A DNA stretch of 28,951 nt from the NCBI GenBank assembly GCA_000231825.2, contig JH720295.1, positions 667,504 to 696,454 on the forward strand. Direction: 5' to 3'. This document shows, piece after piece, positions 1 to 11,245 of this stretch (within the stretch, counting starts at the first letter, position 1; each line of letters starts with the position of its first letter). The stretch comes from Tetrahymena elliotti 4EA. Lineage: Eukaryota; Ciliophora; Oligohymenophorea; Hymenostomatida; Tetrahymenidae. Position numbers and translations under genes: made by a program. The notes under the pieces were generated by a model. It was not told the origin of the DNA. It searched no databases and saw only the letters and a program-made list of their open reading frames with translations.

Positions 1-82
1 AATTTATGTAAAAATATTTGTTAAATTTATTATGATTCATTATTCTTAATTTATTACTTTTAATATTTATTTTCAAAAATAG

Positions 83-173
83 AGAGAATAATATTGGTGA
101 ACAAGGCAAAAATTTAATTAGAGATATGCAAAAAGGAATGAAAAAATTGAATTAGTTTTAATTTTATTGTTGA
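83..173 (+). CDS. Last exon of an upstream LRR gene (partial)
   Basis: After an AT-rich stretch ending in AG at 81-82 (likely intron end), a frame entered in phase 2 encodes E-N-N-I-G-E-Q-G-K-N-L and runs to TGA at 171-173, with TAG and TAA read as Gln. The N-N-I-G-x-x-G-x-x-L pattern is the LRR signature of the rest of the window, but the second half diverges and lacks the C-x-N-I and S-L-N-L segments. It also differs from the basic last exon of the other units. It may be a decayed repeat that runs into a stop, or the true end of a gene to the left. The upstream exons lie outside the window. Confidence 0.4.
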
Positions 174-890
174 AGAATAAAATGTAAATTTATTAAATGA
201 AATATATTTTTAATATAATTAATGAGTGTTATTTAAATTTAAGTATGAATGAACATTTATTATTCATTAAATTAAATTTTAAAATTTCTAATAAAATTAT
301 GCAACATAGATTAAATAAAAATTGATAAACAAATCTAATATAATAAAAATATAAAATAGAAAACGATATAACAGGCTCTTTGTGGCATATTAAATTTTTT
401 GGATTTGGTGTGGGGCATTCAGTATTTCCTAAATAAATTAAATTTTATACAAACCTCCTTAGTCTTTTTTATTCATATTATTTTATATAGCAAAATATAC
501 TAAAAATTATCAATAACAATTTTTATTTGTTCAACTATCAAAAAAATATTTCGAAGCTAGCAATAATAATAAAATATTGGAAAATAATTAAAAATCTTGT
601 TTTTTCTGAAGATAGATTTAAAAAAACTATTTTTGTATTTTTATAGAGAAGTAACACTATGAAATAAAACAAAAATATGCTTATGAATATTTTAAATCTC
701 TTAATAAAAAACATAAGTTTCATTTCAAACATAGAGTATTTTTCAAATTATTTTACTTTTTGATATTTATTTTTTTTTTAAGATTCTTTTTTATGCATTA
801 GAAAGAATATTTCCTCTAAAATAAATTTTTATCCATAAAATTCTATGAAAAAATAAAATAAAAAATTAACAGGATTTTTATTAAATAGTT
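174..890. other. AT-rich intergenic stretch with one GC-richer patch
   Basis: I see no convincing gene. Positions 361-425 are clearly less AT-rich than their surroundings (around GGCTCTTTGTGGC and GGTGTGGGGC). Read on the minus strand this patch is open and would encode a Cys/Pro-containing peptide, but no start, splice context or known domain supports it. The minus-strand open frame at 538-732 is low-complexity Phe/Ile/Leu and looks like chance in AT-rich DNA. Confidence 0.5.
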
Positions 891-997
891 TTAAATGAAT
901 TAATGCATCATTTAAACAACCTAAAATATTTCAAATTGCTTAGGCAAATCTTCAATATTTCTTTAAATATGTTTCTTTTTTTCTAATTTTTTAGCAT
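891..997 (+). promoter_or_regulatory. Conserved upstream block of unit A
   Basis: This block recurs upstream of units B (about 7261-7345) and F (about 24697-24800), with shorter forms before D and E. It reads roughly ATGAATTAATNNATCATTTAA, then AAAATATTTNNAATTGCTT, then CTTCAATATTTCTTTAAATATGT, then a T-rich tract ending TTTACCAT or TTTAGCAT. It lies about 240-340 bp before the start codon. It is probably promoter sequence copied with each gene unit; no known ciliate factor site is identified. Confidence 0.4.
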
Positions 998-1232
998 CAT
1001 TCTATTTGCTAACTATTATGCTTTGCTAGAAGTAAATTTAGGATTCTTTTATTTTATTATTTATATCTACTTTATAAAAATCTAAGAATGTGTCTAGTAA
1101 GTAAGTAGCTTGTATGTAGATAAGTATTTCATTTTTATATGTCTTTAAATTATGAAGAAATTAAAATATTGATTATGAATTTTAGTATTGAGAGATGACT
1201 AAACCTAATGCTTTATAAAATAGATAAATAAT

Positions 1233-4200
1233 ATGGGCAATAAAATAACAAAGAAAGAGGATTGTTTTATAGCCAATTAAGCCAACTAAATATCATATTT
1301 AGAGGAAAATATAATTCAAGATTTCCTCAAGAAAAATAAATATGAATATCTTTAGGAAAAAGGAAAAAGAGATGTCTTTCGAGAAGTAAGGTATTTTCAT
1401 AAAAATCATAGTGGTTAGTAGCAATTAAAATTCTTTAGAAAATTAAGGGACAAAACAAGAATGATTTTTATTAGTTTGAGAAAGAAATCAAGATTCTCTA
1501 AAGCTTAAGAACCAGAGATATGTTTTGTAAATTATTGCAAAGATTTAAGATGATTAAAAAGGATTAATTGCCATAGTTACTGAACTTTGTGATAGTAATT
1601 TAGATTATTAAAAAAATAATCATTAACATAAATTATCATAAGCAATTTCACTACAATATTTGAATTAAACCACTTAATTTTGAATAAGTCTTGGCGATAA
1701 CTTATCAGTTGTTGAAGGGTTTGCTATTCCTCTAAGAAAAGGATATCATTCATAGAGGTATTAAACCAGACAGTATTTTATTTCACAAATAAAAAAATCA
1801 GTTCTTGATTGATATTAAATTGATTCTATTATGCTATTATTTTTCAAATATTTAAGTTTGACAAAAACTTATTATGTATTATCTAAGATTACAACAAATC
1901 CTTCTTCAAAGAAAATTTTGACAGTAAAATGAATGAATTAATTGAATTAAAAAGCTAATTATTCTTTTGTAATTATAAAATCTCTTAATGAAAATCTTTG
2001 TTTATAGTCTCCTAAAGTGATAAATAAGCAAAAGCCATACACAATCTCATTAAATAAAATATTACATACCAATGAAATCAAATGACTAAATTTTAAAGGT
2101 TGATGTTTTCTCAATTGGATTAATCTTAATTGAAGCTTTTCTCTAGAGAAATCTTACTCCTATGGAATAGAAGGAATTGAAATTGAAAAACTTATTTACA
2201 GAAATTCCTTCCTTGCAAAACACTGAATAATTTGAATTTGTAAATAAAATACTTTCCAAAATGGTGGAACCAAACAAAGATCTAAAACTTCAACCAATAA
2301 TTTTACTCTAAAATTTAAATTGATTCGACATCAATGAGAACTCTCATAAGAACCTTAGAATAAAAAAAGTATTAAGAAAAGTTTTTATAAATAATGTTGA
2401 TGAAATAGTGAAAGCAAAATTTTATGACATTGTAGAAATAGATTTTAGGTAAAATATAATTAATAAACTCTACTTCACATTAAAAATAAAAAGAGCTAAT
2501 TGAAAATTGTTTTTAAATAAAAGAATTAATAAATTACTTTCTATCCATTAAATATTTTAAATAAAAGTAAAGTGTATGGAATCAATTATTTTTTATTGAT
2601 TAAACTTCAAAAATGTTCAAAAATAGATTTTCTTTTTTAAATTATTCCATCCTTACTTTTCTCAATACCTCAAATAATTTTTATTTTCTGAGTAGTAAGA
2701 AATATTTTGACGTTGTAGATGTTGATGAACTTAAAAAGGTGTCAAAATATCTATTCTTTGAATCTCAATCTTTGGTAACTTAGTTTAATACTGAGTTACT
2801 TTAAAAAAAATATTTTTATTTATTTTATTAATCAAATAATCAATCAATTTATATTTACTTTTTTCTTTATTTCTACTTTACTTTTCTTATCTTATTTCCA
2901 AAATAAATACAAACAATTTTCTATTTTCTGAGTAGTCCAAAATATCACTTATTTGAATCTTGATCTCGGGTAATTTTTTTGTTATTGATTTCATTAATTT
3001 TTTCACAAACTATTAATTAATTACAAATGAACAAAAATATAATTTATCTATAATTAAGGAAGTAAAGGAAAAATTGCTTTTATTTAATATTTATTTATTA
3101 ATCAAACAAACAATCAAATTATGTAAAGATTTGTTTCTTTATTTTTTACTTACAATTTTCTATTTAATTGTTTCAAAAGAAATAATTAAAACAAATTTAT
3201 TATTTTCTGAGTAGGAACAATTTTCTTCATGAAGAAGGAGCAAAATATATTGGAATGAGCTTATAGAAATGCCAAAATATCATTTCTTTGAATCTGAATT
3301 TAAGGTAACTTTAATTTGATTAGGTATTTCAGTAAAAAGATTAATCAAATAAAAAAGAATTAAAGATAGTAAATAAGTAGCATTAAGTAAAAATTACTTT
3401 TGATTTTGTGTAATCTATTAATCAAACAATTAATCGTTTGATTTATATATTTATTTACTTATTTCATACTTTAAATTATCTTAACTATTCATTACATCTT
3501 CTTTTTAAAAAAATTAAAACTCATTTTTTATTTTCTGAGTAGTTACAATGGTCTTGGTGTAGAAGGAGCAAAAAATATTGTAATGAGCTTAGAAAAGTGT
3601 AAAAATATAAGTTCTTTGAGCCTCAATCTTGGGTAATGTTGCTAAAAAATTATTTTATTAGTAAAGAAAGTAAATAAATCGGAGTAAGAAAAGCTGATTT
3701 TGATAAAATATATAATTGTTAATTTAATTAATAATTAATCAATAAAAACATTAATTTACTTTTTTATTTCAACTTCCTTATCTATTGCTATTCAAAATAA
3801 ATTTTTTATTTTCTGAGCAGTCACAATGAAATTGATACAGAAGGAAAAAAAAATATTGGAATGAGTTTAGAAAAGTGTCAAAATATCAGTTCTTTGAATC
3901 TTAACTTTGAGTAATTTTATTTTATACTGATTCAATAAGGTTTTTAAGAAAAAAGATTCATTAAGTATAAAAGAAATAAAGAAAGTAAATAAGTAAGAGT
4001 GAGAGTTAGTTTTGATTAAATATTTATTTATTAATGAAAAGGATAAAAAATCAATTTATCTATTTAAAGATTTGTTTACTTTTATCTCTATTTCTTCCTT
4101 TCAATTTTATTTTCTATTGTTTATGATTTAAAAAAAAATGAAATAATATTTTCTGACTAGTAAGAATAATCTTTATTTATAGAGAAGGATTAAAAAATAT

Positions 4201-5344
4201 TGTAATGAGCTTAGAAAAGTGCCTCAATTTTAATTCTTTGAATTTAGTTAGTTCTAAGGTAATTTTGGCTGTTTTTGATTTAATATTTATTTCTTAATCA
4301 AACAATACATCAATTTAAATAATTTTTTACTTCATTTATTCAATTTCTTTTTTATCATTTTTTTTTATAAGCTGAGTAGTAGGAATGGGCTTTTTTTGGT
4401 TAAGCAGGAGAAATTATAGGAATGAGCTTAGAAAAGTGCTAAAATATTAGTTCTTTGAATCTCAATCTAAGGTAATTTTGTGTAAAAAACAAAGAAATTA
4501 AGTTAATAAAGAAAAGCTTAATTAAATCTTTATTTATTAATCAGATAATCAATCAAATTATATATTATTTACATATCTCTTTATTTCTTACTTTCAATTT
4601 TCTTATCTATTGATTGCTTCTAATTTTCAAAAAAATCAAAACAAATTTATTATTTTTTGAGCAGTCACAATTTCCTTTATGACGATGGAGCATAAAATAT
4701 TGGAATGAGCTTAGAAAAGTGCCAAAACATCAGAGCTTTGAATCTCAACCTTAGGTAATTGTTAAATAATTATTTAATTTAGAATAAATGAATGGAATTA
4801 AGTAGATAAGTATGTAAGTAAAAGCTACTTTCAATTCAATATTTATCTTTGAATCAATCAATTAATCAATTTAATTATTTATGTATTTATTTACTTACTT
4901 CTGTATTTTTTCCTACCTTTCAAATGTTCTTGTTTATTCTATTATTATCTAACAAATTTAAATAAAATTGTTATTTTCTGAGTAATGAAAATTATCTTGG
5001 TGTATAAAGAGCAACAATTATTGGTAAGAGCTTACAAAAGTGCTAAAATATCAATTTTTGAATCTCAATCTGAGGTAATTTTTTTAAATACTAATTTAAT
5101 TAAGTTTTTAAGCAAAGCATTAATTAAGTACAAAAGAATCAAAGAAAATAGATAAATAGGAAGTAAGTAAGTATAAGCTGCTTTAGATTAATTAATTAAA
5201 TTTTAATTTATTAAATAATCAATCAATTTAAAATTCAATATTTTAAAATTTTTTAAAAGTTAAAAATATAGCATTATGATTCAAATAGGAGTAAAAGAAT
5301 TAAGATCAAAACTTTTGAAAGCTAAAAGATTAGTTTTATGTTGA
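1233..5344 (+). pseudogene. Unit A: kinase-like + LRR pseudogene
   Basis: The start (ATG 1233, M-G-N-K-I-T-K-K) sits in the family leader ATAGATAAATAATATGG. Exon 1 (1233-1594) is 2 nt short of a frame-preserving length: one base is lost between 1350 and 1390, and another near 1500, where CTCTAAAGCTT replaces CTCTAAAAGCTT. The 3' site of intron 1 has moved (CATAAG|C), another base is lost near 1675, and the donor before the DFG-like segment is GA instead of GT (about 1810). The catalytic-loop remnant reads H-R-G-I-K-P-D-S, without the catalytic Asp. The C-lobe exon (about 2098-2448) still reads V-D-V-F-S-I-G-L-I-L-I-E and ends in phase 2 at TTTTAG|GTAAAA. LRR exons follow at 2696-5074. The last exon, 5260-5344, is open and ends K-E-L-R-S-K-L-L-K-A-K-R-L-V-L-C-stop. 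Confidence 0.8.
2696..5074 (+). repeat. LRR exon array of unit A (9 exons, 4 intact)
   Basis: Each repeat is one exon between a donor (A)G|GTAATTTT and an acceptor TATTTTCTGAGTAG|. Intact 90-nt exons: 3215-3304, 3543-3632, 3821-3910 and 4665-4754. Broken exons: 2696-2774 (79 nt), 2936-2969 (34 nt, first two-thirds lost), 4161-4258 (98 nt, two 4-nt insertions), 4380-4471 (92 nt, TGA results) and 4986-5074 (89 nt, acceptor GAGTAA instead of GAGTAG). The exon core AATGAGCTTAGAAAAGTG is nearly invariant, and the intervening introns are themselves related to one another. Confidence 0.85.
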
Positions 5345-5709
5345 TAGATACTTTGAAATACTATTGGCTCAGCATTCCTTAATAATTTTTATGAAGATTT
5401 GTAATACTTACAGCCTTATAAAAAAACCATAAAAATCAATAAATTATAATCTTAAATTAGATTATTTGTTTGTGTGTGTGTTTTTTATTATATTTATTTT
5501 TGATTTAATTTAATTAATGTTTCAATTAAAATTAAAAAAAAAAATCACTAACTCTAAAGATTCAGAGAAAGAAAAAAGTACAACTATTAAGTTAAATAAA
5601 AAAATTTTATTAGAAATTTCCAAAAAATCTATCCTTACCTTGTCACTTCGTCTCGTCTAGGCCAGAGGAATTACGGTATTTAAAAACAAATTTGTTATTT
5701 TATGAGTAG
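5345..5709. other. Intergenic to intron junction with GC-rich segment
   Basis: AT-rich sequence with a short GT run at 5468-5480 leads into an unusually GC-rich stretch at 5634-5680 (CTTGTCACTTCGTCTCGTCT and onward). It ends AGAGGAATTACGGTAT (5664-5679) and joins directly to the last about 25 nt of a standard LRR intron, ending ATGAGTAG at 5709. A related sequence, AGAGGTATTACAGTAT, is at 18567-18582, also at the 5' edge of a headless LRR array. No tRNA, 5S or snRNA pattern is recognised. It looks like a rearrangement breakpoint. Confidence 0.55.
5435..5458 (+). terminator. Conserved 3' block (likely polyadenylation region) of unit A
   Basis: About 90 bp after the stop of unit A lies ATCAATAAATTATAATCTTA. 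Related blocks follow the last exons of the 5.7-6.6 kb relic (6692-6715, AATCAATAAATGATAATATC) and of unit B (11320-11335). All are preceded by a CTTACAGCCT-like or CTTGTAACCT-like segment. The AATAAA inside suggests a 3' end-processing region copied with the gene; the role is inferred. Confidence 0.3.
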
Positions 5710-6640
5710 TCAAAATAAAGTTGGTGCAAATGGAGTAAAAAGTATTGGAAAAGGCTTAAAAAAGTGTCAAAATATCAGTTCTTTGAACTCAGTTTTTTGT
5801 AATTTTGTTAAATACTTATTTGATTTAATTTTTTTAAAAAATAATTAATTAAGTATAAAAAAATGAAATTAAGTCACAAAAGCTACTTTTGATTAATTTT
5901 TTATTTATTTTAAATCCAATAATCAATCTATTTACTTATTTAACTTATATATTTATTCATTTCTTTTCTTATTTAATTCTTCTTATTTTTATAAACAAAA
6001 ACAATTTTTCTATGTAGTTTCAATTATGTTGGTGCAGAAGAAGCAAAAAATATTGGAATGAGCTTAGAAAAGTGTCAAAATATCAATTCTCAACCTAACG
6101 TAATTTTGTTAAATATTAGTTTAATTAAGCTTTAAGTAAATGATTAATTAATCAAGAATCCTAGAGATTTAATATTTATTTATATATTTAAATACTTATT
6201 TCTTTATTTCTTGCTTTCAATTTTCTAATATATTTTTTCTTATTTTCAAAACAAATTAAAACATATTTGTTATTTTTTTGAGTAGAAAAAATGATATAAA
6301 TGAATAAGATGTAAAAATGATTGTAATGAGATTATAAGAGTGTCAAAAGATAAGTTCTTTAATCTCATTCTTAGGTAACTTTATTAAATACTCATTTCAT
6401 TAGGTTTTCTGCAAATGGAATATTAAATATAAAAGAATTAAAAAAAAAAGTAAACAGCCGCTTTTTTATTGAATATGTATTATCAATCAACCAATCAATA
6501 AATTTATAATATTTTTATATTCAATAGTTTTTATAACTTTATAAAATTAGTGGAATTTATTGATGATAATGGAAAATAAAGATTAAGACCAATGCTTTTA
6601 AAAGCAAAAAGATTAGTAATTTTTTAAATCAATAACAGAT
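5710..6640 (+). pseudogene. Kinase-less LRR relic
   Basis: Three LRR exons are recognisable and none keeps the frame: 5710-5798 (89 nt), 6018-6099 (82 nt, lacking the S-L-N-L part) and 6286-6374 (89 nt). The family last exon begins at 6551 after TAAAATTAG, but the phase-2 frame meets TGA almost at once. The conserved tail (K-x-R-L-R-P-M-L-L-K-A-K-R-L-V-I-F) survives in another frame near 6580-6636. No kinase exons or family promoter lie upstream; the array starts at the 5664-5680 junction. I infer it is the 3' remnant of a gene whose head was lost. Confidence 0.75.
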
Positions 6641-7240
6641 ATATTTTTTTTTGAAAATGAAACACTTACAGCCTAGCCTAATGGTAAAGCTAAAAATCAA
6701 TAAATGATAATATCTTAAATTTTATTTTTTTGTTTTCGTATTTTATCTCTACAAATTTTTTATTAAATTAATATATCAATTAAAATTAAATTTTTATTAA
6801 TCTATTCTAACATAATTTATTATTTATTTGGTACTCAAATATTAGTTAGGAATACAAAAAAAATAATTATTTTGCAAAAAATTTAATTACATAATAAAAT
6901 AATAATTATTAAGATTTTAAAGATTTATATATATATTAATTCCGTTTCTTCTTAAATTTCTTCTTTTAACCTGAATTAAGAAGAAGAATTTAAAAAACAT
7001 CAAATTATCTTTTTTAAATTTTAAATATTGTAAAAAAACTCATACTAAAAAAACATTTAATTTAAAATTTAACCAAATATTATACTACCATAATTCTTTA
7101 ATTTAAACTAAATTTAAACAGAATCTGACAAATATATTTGTTTCTCTTTGAGAAGCATTTTTTTTTTCAGTAAAATATATGAAATATTAAATTAAAAATG
7201 TTTTAGTTTTATATTTTGAGAGTATTTTTATTAAAATTAA
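6641..7240. other. AT-rich intergenic region
   Basis: The downstream block shared with units A and B is at 6692-6715. The rest is homopolymer-rich A/T sequence with no gene visible on either strand when TGA is the only stop. Confidence 0.5.
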
Positions 7241-7260
7241 TAAGTATATACAAATTATTC

Positions 7261-7345
7261 TATCATTTCATCATATTACTTTGGCATAAAAAATCTTCAA
7301 TATTTCTTTACACATATTTCTTTTTTTCTCATTTTTTTACCATAT
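7261..7345 (+). promoter_or_regulatory. Conserved upstream block of unit B
   Basis: It matches the blocks before units A and F, including TCTTCAATATTTCTTTACAC and the T-rich tract ending TTTACCAT. A second conserved patch, GCTACTTGTATGTATGTAAA, follows at about 7441-7460; unit A has AGCTTGTATGTAGATAAGTA at 1109-1128. The start codon is at 7605. Confidence 0.4.
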
Positions 7346-7604
7346 CCAATGATTAAAAAATATTTCTTTCCTCTCAATAGATTTAATATACTTTAGCCTA
7401 TTGTTATCTACTTTAGAAAATTAAAAAATTTATTTTATAAGCTACTTGTATGTATGTAAATGAGTATTTAATTTTGAGAAATTCTATTTGGATTATCAAG
7501 TAGCTAGAATATTTAATATAAATTTTAGTATTTAATAACTAAATCTAATTTTATATTCGTTATTAATTAAGAAAAGTTAACAATATTTAAGTAGAGTAAA
7601 TAAT

Positions 7605-10600
7605 ATGGGCAATGATATATCAAAGAAAGGGAAAGTCAATTAAATAACATAGTTAGAGGAAAAAATTGTTGAAGATTTCCTCAGGAACAATAAATATGAA
7701 TTTCAATAAGTATTAGGAAAATCGAATTTCTCTATGGTAGTTAAGGCATTTTCAAAAAAATCATAGTGTTCAGTAGCAATTAAAATTCTTTAGATGATTA
7801 AGGGACAAAATAAGATAGATTTATAATAATTTGAGAGAGAAATCAAGATTCTATAAATGCTTAAGAATGAGTAATTTGTCTTGTAAATTTTTGAAAAGAT
7901 TTAAGATGAGAAATTAGGATTAATTGCCATTGTTACTGAACTTTGCGATTGTAATATTGATTATCAAAATAATCATAATTAATATAAATTATCATAGGCA
8001 ATTTAACCTCAATATTTGACTTAAATTAACTTCACTATGAATAAGTTTTGGCTATGACATACCAGTTGTTGAAGGGTTTGCTTATGCTTTAAAAAAATGG
8101 TATCAATTATAGCAATGTTAAACATGAAAATATTTTATTTAGCAAATAAAGAAATTAGTTCTTGATTGGTATAAAATTGATAGTATTGTATCAAAATTGT
8201 TAAATAATTATTTATAAAAAGCTGGTTATGGATTATCTAAGATTATCACAGATTCTTCTTAGAAAACTTTGACAGTTTAAATGAATAACTAAATTGAATT
8301 AATACACTACAACATAGATTAATAAATTCTAAAAGTAGATGTTTTCTCTGTTGGATTAATCTTAATTGAAGCATTTCTATAGAGAAGGCTTGCTCCTATC
8401 GAAAGGATGGGATTGAAATCTTAAAACTTATTTGCAGTAATTCCTTCTTTACAAAACTCTGAATAATTTGAATTTGTAAATAAAATACTATCCAAAATGG
8501 TAGAACCAAACAAAGATCTAAGACTTTAGCCAATAAGTTTACTCTAAAATCTAAATTCATATTGTATTAACGAGAATTCTCTTAAGTTGCTAAGAATAAA
8601 AAAAGAACTAAGAAAAGTTTGCATTTATGAAATAGATTAAATAGCCTCAGCTACGGATTATGAAATTGTAGAAATACAGCTTAAGTAAATTTATTTTAAC
8701 AAAATTCACTTAAAATTTAAAATAAAAATAACTGGAATAATTGAGGTGATTTCATTTATTTTGAATTTTAGATTTTGATTGATTAAATAATTTCTTACTT
8801 TGAATATATTTTCTATCTTTTCTTATTTTCTAAAAAATTCAAAACAAATTTGTTATTTTCTTCATAGAAAAATGAATCTAAGTGTGGAAGGAGCTAAAGA
8901 GATGTTAATAGCTTTAAAAAACTGCCAAAATATCTGTTTTTTGAATCTCAACCTCTAGTAATTTTTTTAATTTTTATTTAATTAGATTTTTAAGCAAATA
9001 ATTAGTTAAGTATAATAAATAAGTAAGTTGATTAAATTATATTAATATAATCATCAATCTATTTGAATTTTATTACCTCATTTCTTTATTTTTTTCCTTT
9101 CATTTTTTTATCTATTTTATCTTTCAGTTGCTTCTTAGTTTAATTGCAAATTAAAACAATTTTTTATTTTCTGTGTAGTTCAAATAATCTTGGTGCAGAA
9201 GGAGCAAAGAATATTGGAATGTGCTTAGAAAAGTGCAAATATATGAATTCTTTAAAACTTGATCTTAGGTAATTTAATTGAATACTTATTTAATTAGGTT
9301 TTTAGTAAATGATTAATTGGTTAAAAAATAATAAAAGAAAGAAAGTAAATTTGTAAACAATTTAAACTGCTCAAAATAAAATTTTTATTTATTAAATAAT
9401 TAAACAAGCAATCAATCTTTTAATACAGTATTTTTATTTCAAGTAACTAATAAATTATTTTTTATTCTTGCCAAACCCCATTCAAAAACTGTTTTAATTA
9501 TTATTTTTTCATACAACAAGTCACTTAAAATGAAAATACTGCATATTTATTTATTTTTACTTTCAATTTTCTTATCTAATCATTAATTTTCATATAGGCT
9601 GAATAATCTTGGTGCAAAAGGAGTAAAAAATATTGGAATGAGCTTAGAAAAATGTCAAAATATCAGTTGTTTGAGTCTCTATCTCTAGTAATTTTGTTAA
9701 ATTTTATTTGATTATATTTTAAATAAATGATTATTTAAGTAAAAAATCACAAAATTAATTTAGCAAAAGCTGTTTTTGATTAAATTTTTGATTTATTATT
9801 AATCAAAAATTCAATATATTGTATTTACTTATTTCTTTCTTTTAATTTTCTTGGTTCTTATTTTAAATTTATTATTTTCTGAGTAGTGGAAATGATATTG
9901 GTGCAAAAGGAGCAAAAAATATTGGAATGAGCTTAGAAAAGTGCCTAAATATCAATTCTTTGAATCTTGATATCAGGTAATTTTGTTAAATACTGATTTA
10001 ATTATGTTTTTAAGCAAATTATTCATCAAGTACAAAACAAAACAAAAAATTAAATAATTAAGTAGGAAATAAAAGCAAGTTTTTGATCAAATATTCAATT
10101 TATTTATTTTTATTTGCTTATTTACCTATTNNNNNNNNNNNNNNNNNNNNNNNNNNNNNNNNNNNNNNNNNNNNNNNNNNNNNNNNNNNNNNNNNNNNNN
10201 NNNNNNNNNNNNNNNNNNNNNNNNNNNNNNNNNNNNNNNNNNNNNNNNNNNNNNNNNNNNNNNNNNNNNNNNNNNNNNNNNNNNNNNNNNNNNNNNNNNN
10301 NNNNNNNNNNNNNNNNNNNNNNNNNNNNNNNNNNNNNNNNNNNNNNNNNNNNNNNNNNNNNNNNNNNNNNNNNNNNNNNNNNNNNNNNNNNNNNNNNNNN
10401 NNNNNNNNNNNNNNNNNNNNNNNNNNNNNNNNNNNNNNNNNNNNNNNNNNNNNNNNNNNNNNNNNNNNNNNNNNNNNNNNNNNNNNNNNNNNNNNNNNNN
10501 NNNNNNNNNNNNNNNNNNNNNNNNNNNNNNNNNNNNNNNNNNNNNNNNNNNNNNNNNNNNNNNNNNNNNNNNNNNNNNNNNNNNNNNNNNNNNNNNNNNN

Positions 10601-11245
10601 NNNNNNNNNNNNNNNNNNNNNNNNNNNNNNNNNNNNNNNNNNNNNNNNNNNNNNNNNNNNNNNNNNNNNNNNNNNNNNNNNNNNNNNNNNNNNNNNNNNN
10701 NNNNNNNNNNNNNNNNNNNNNNNNNNNNNNNNNNNNNNNNNNNNNNNNNNNNNNNNNNNNNNNNNNNNNNNNNNNNNNNNNNNNNNNNNNNNNNNNNNNN
10801 NNNNNNNNNNNNNNNNNNNNNNNNNNNNNNNNNNNNNNNNNNNNNNNNNNNNNNNNNNNNNNNNNNNNNNNNNNNNNNNNNNNNNNNNNNNNNNNNNNNN
10901 NNNNNNNNNNNNNNNNNNNNNNNNNNNNNNNNNNNNNNNNNNNNNNNNNNNNNNNNNNNNNNNNNNNNNNNNNNNNNNNNNNNNNNNNNNNNNNNNNNNA
11001 AACTGTTAATCAAGTACAAAACAAAGAAAGTAAATAAATAAGCAAGTAGTAAATAAAAGCTGCTTTTGGTTAAATATTTATTTATCAAACAGTTAATCAA
11101 TAAATTTTTATCTTTCTTTATTACATATTTTAATTTTTTATCATTTTTTAAAAGGTCAAATAAAATTTTTACAAAAGAAGCACAAGAATTAAGCTCAAAA
11201 CTTTTAAAATTAAAAAGATTAGTAATTTTTAAAATAACTAAATGA
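7605..11245 (+). CDS. Unit B: predicted myristoylated pseudokinase-LRR protein
   Basis: Open in every part that can be read. Exons: 7605-7950, 7998-8168, 8222-8684, then LRR exons 8868-8957, 9179-9268, 9598-9687 and 9887-9976, further exons hidden in the N gap, and last exon 11155-11245 (TGA). All sites are GT-AG. The N-terminus M-G-N-D-I-S-K-K is a likely N-myristoylation signal. Kinase landmarks: Lys60 in V-A-I-K, hinge T-E-L-C-D, catalytic loop Y-S-N-V-K-H-E-N (Asp replaced by Asn155), and DFG position G-Y-G (Asp lost), so this is a clear pseudokinase. Oddity: other units have an APE-like exon flanked by two introns after position 8274. Here it is replaced by 61 bp that read through in frame, fusing exons 3 and 5 and adding about 20 novel residues. 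Splicing there is untested. Confidence 0.7.
8868..9976 (+). repeat. LRR exon array of unit B (visible part)
   Basis: Four intact exons of exactly 90 nt: 8868-8957, 9179-9268, 9598-9687 and 9887-9976. The first differs most (N-L-S-V-E-G-A-K-E-M-L-I-A-L-K-N-C-Q-N-I). The other three are close to the family consensus N-N-L-G-A-E-G-A-K-N-I-G. The array runs into the assembly gap inside an intron; the sequence after the gap also begins inside an LRR intron, so the repeat continues across it. Confidence 0.9.
10131..10999. other. Assembly gap (869 N) inside the unit B LRR array
   Basis: The left flank ends in the late part of an LRR intron (TTTGCTTATTTACCTATT). The right flank begins early in another one (GTTAATCAAGTACAAAACAA), about 40-60 nt past where a donor should be. 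With an exon-plus-intron period of about 300-400 bp, a gap of this size would hide two or three 90-nt exons. Apparent open frames across the Ns are artefacts. Confidence 0.95.

Noticed and set aside
538..732. Minus-strand 64-codon open frame
   Set aside because: Low-complexity Phe/Ile/Leu-rich translation of AT-rich spacer, no domain, no splice or promoter context.
9471..9482. Telomeric repeat (CCCCAA)
   Set aside because: A single AAACCCCA occurs, with no tandem copies.
10083..11100. Open frames of over 300 codons on both strands
   Set aside because: They consist almost wholly of N from the assembly gap.
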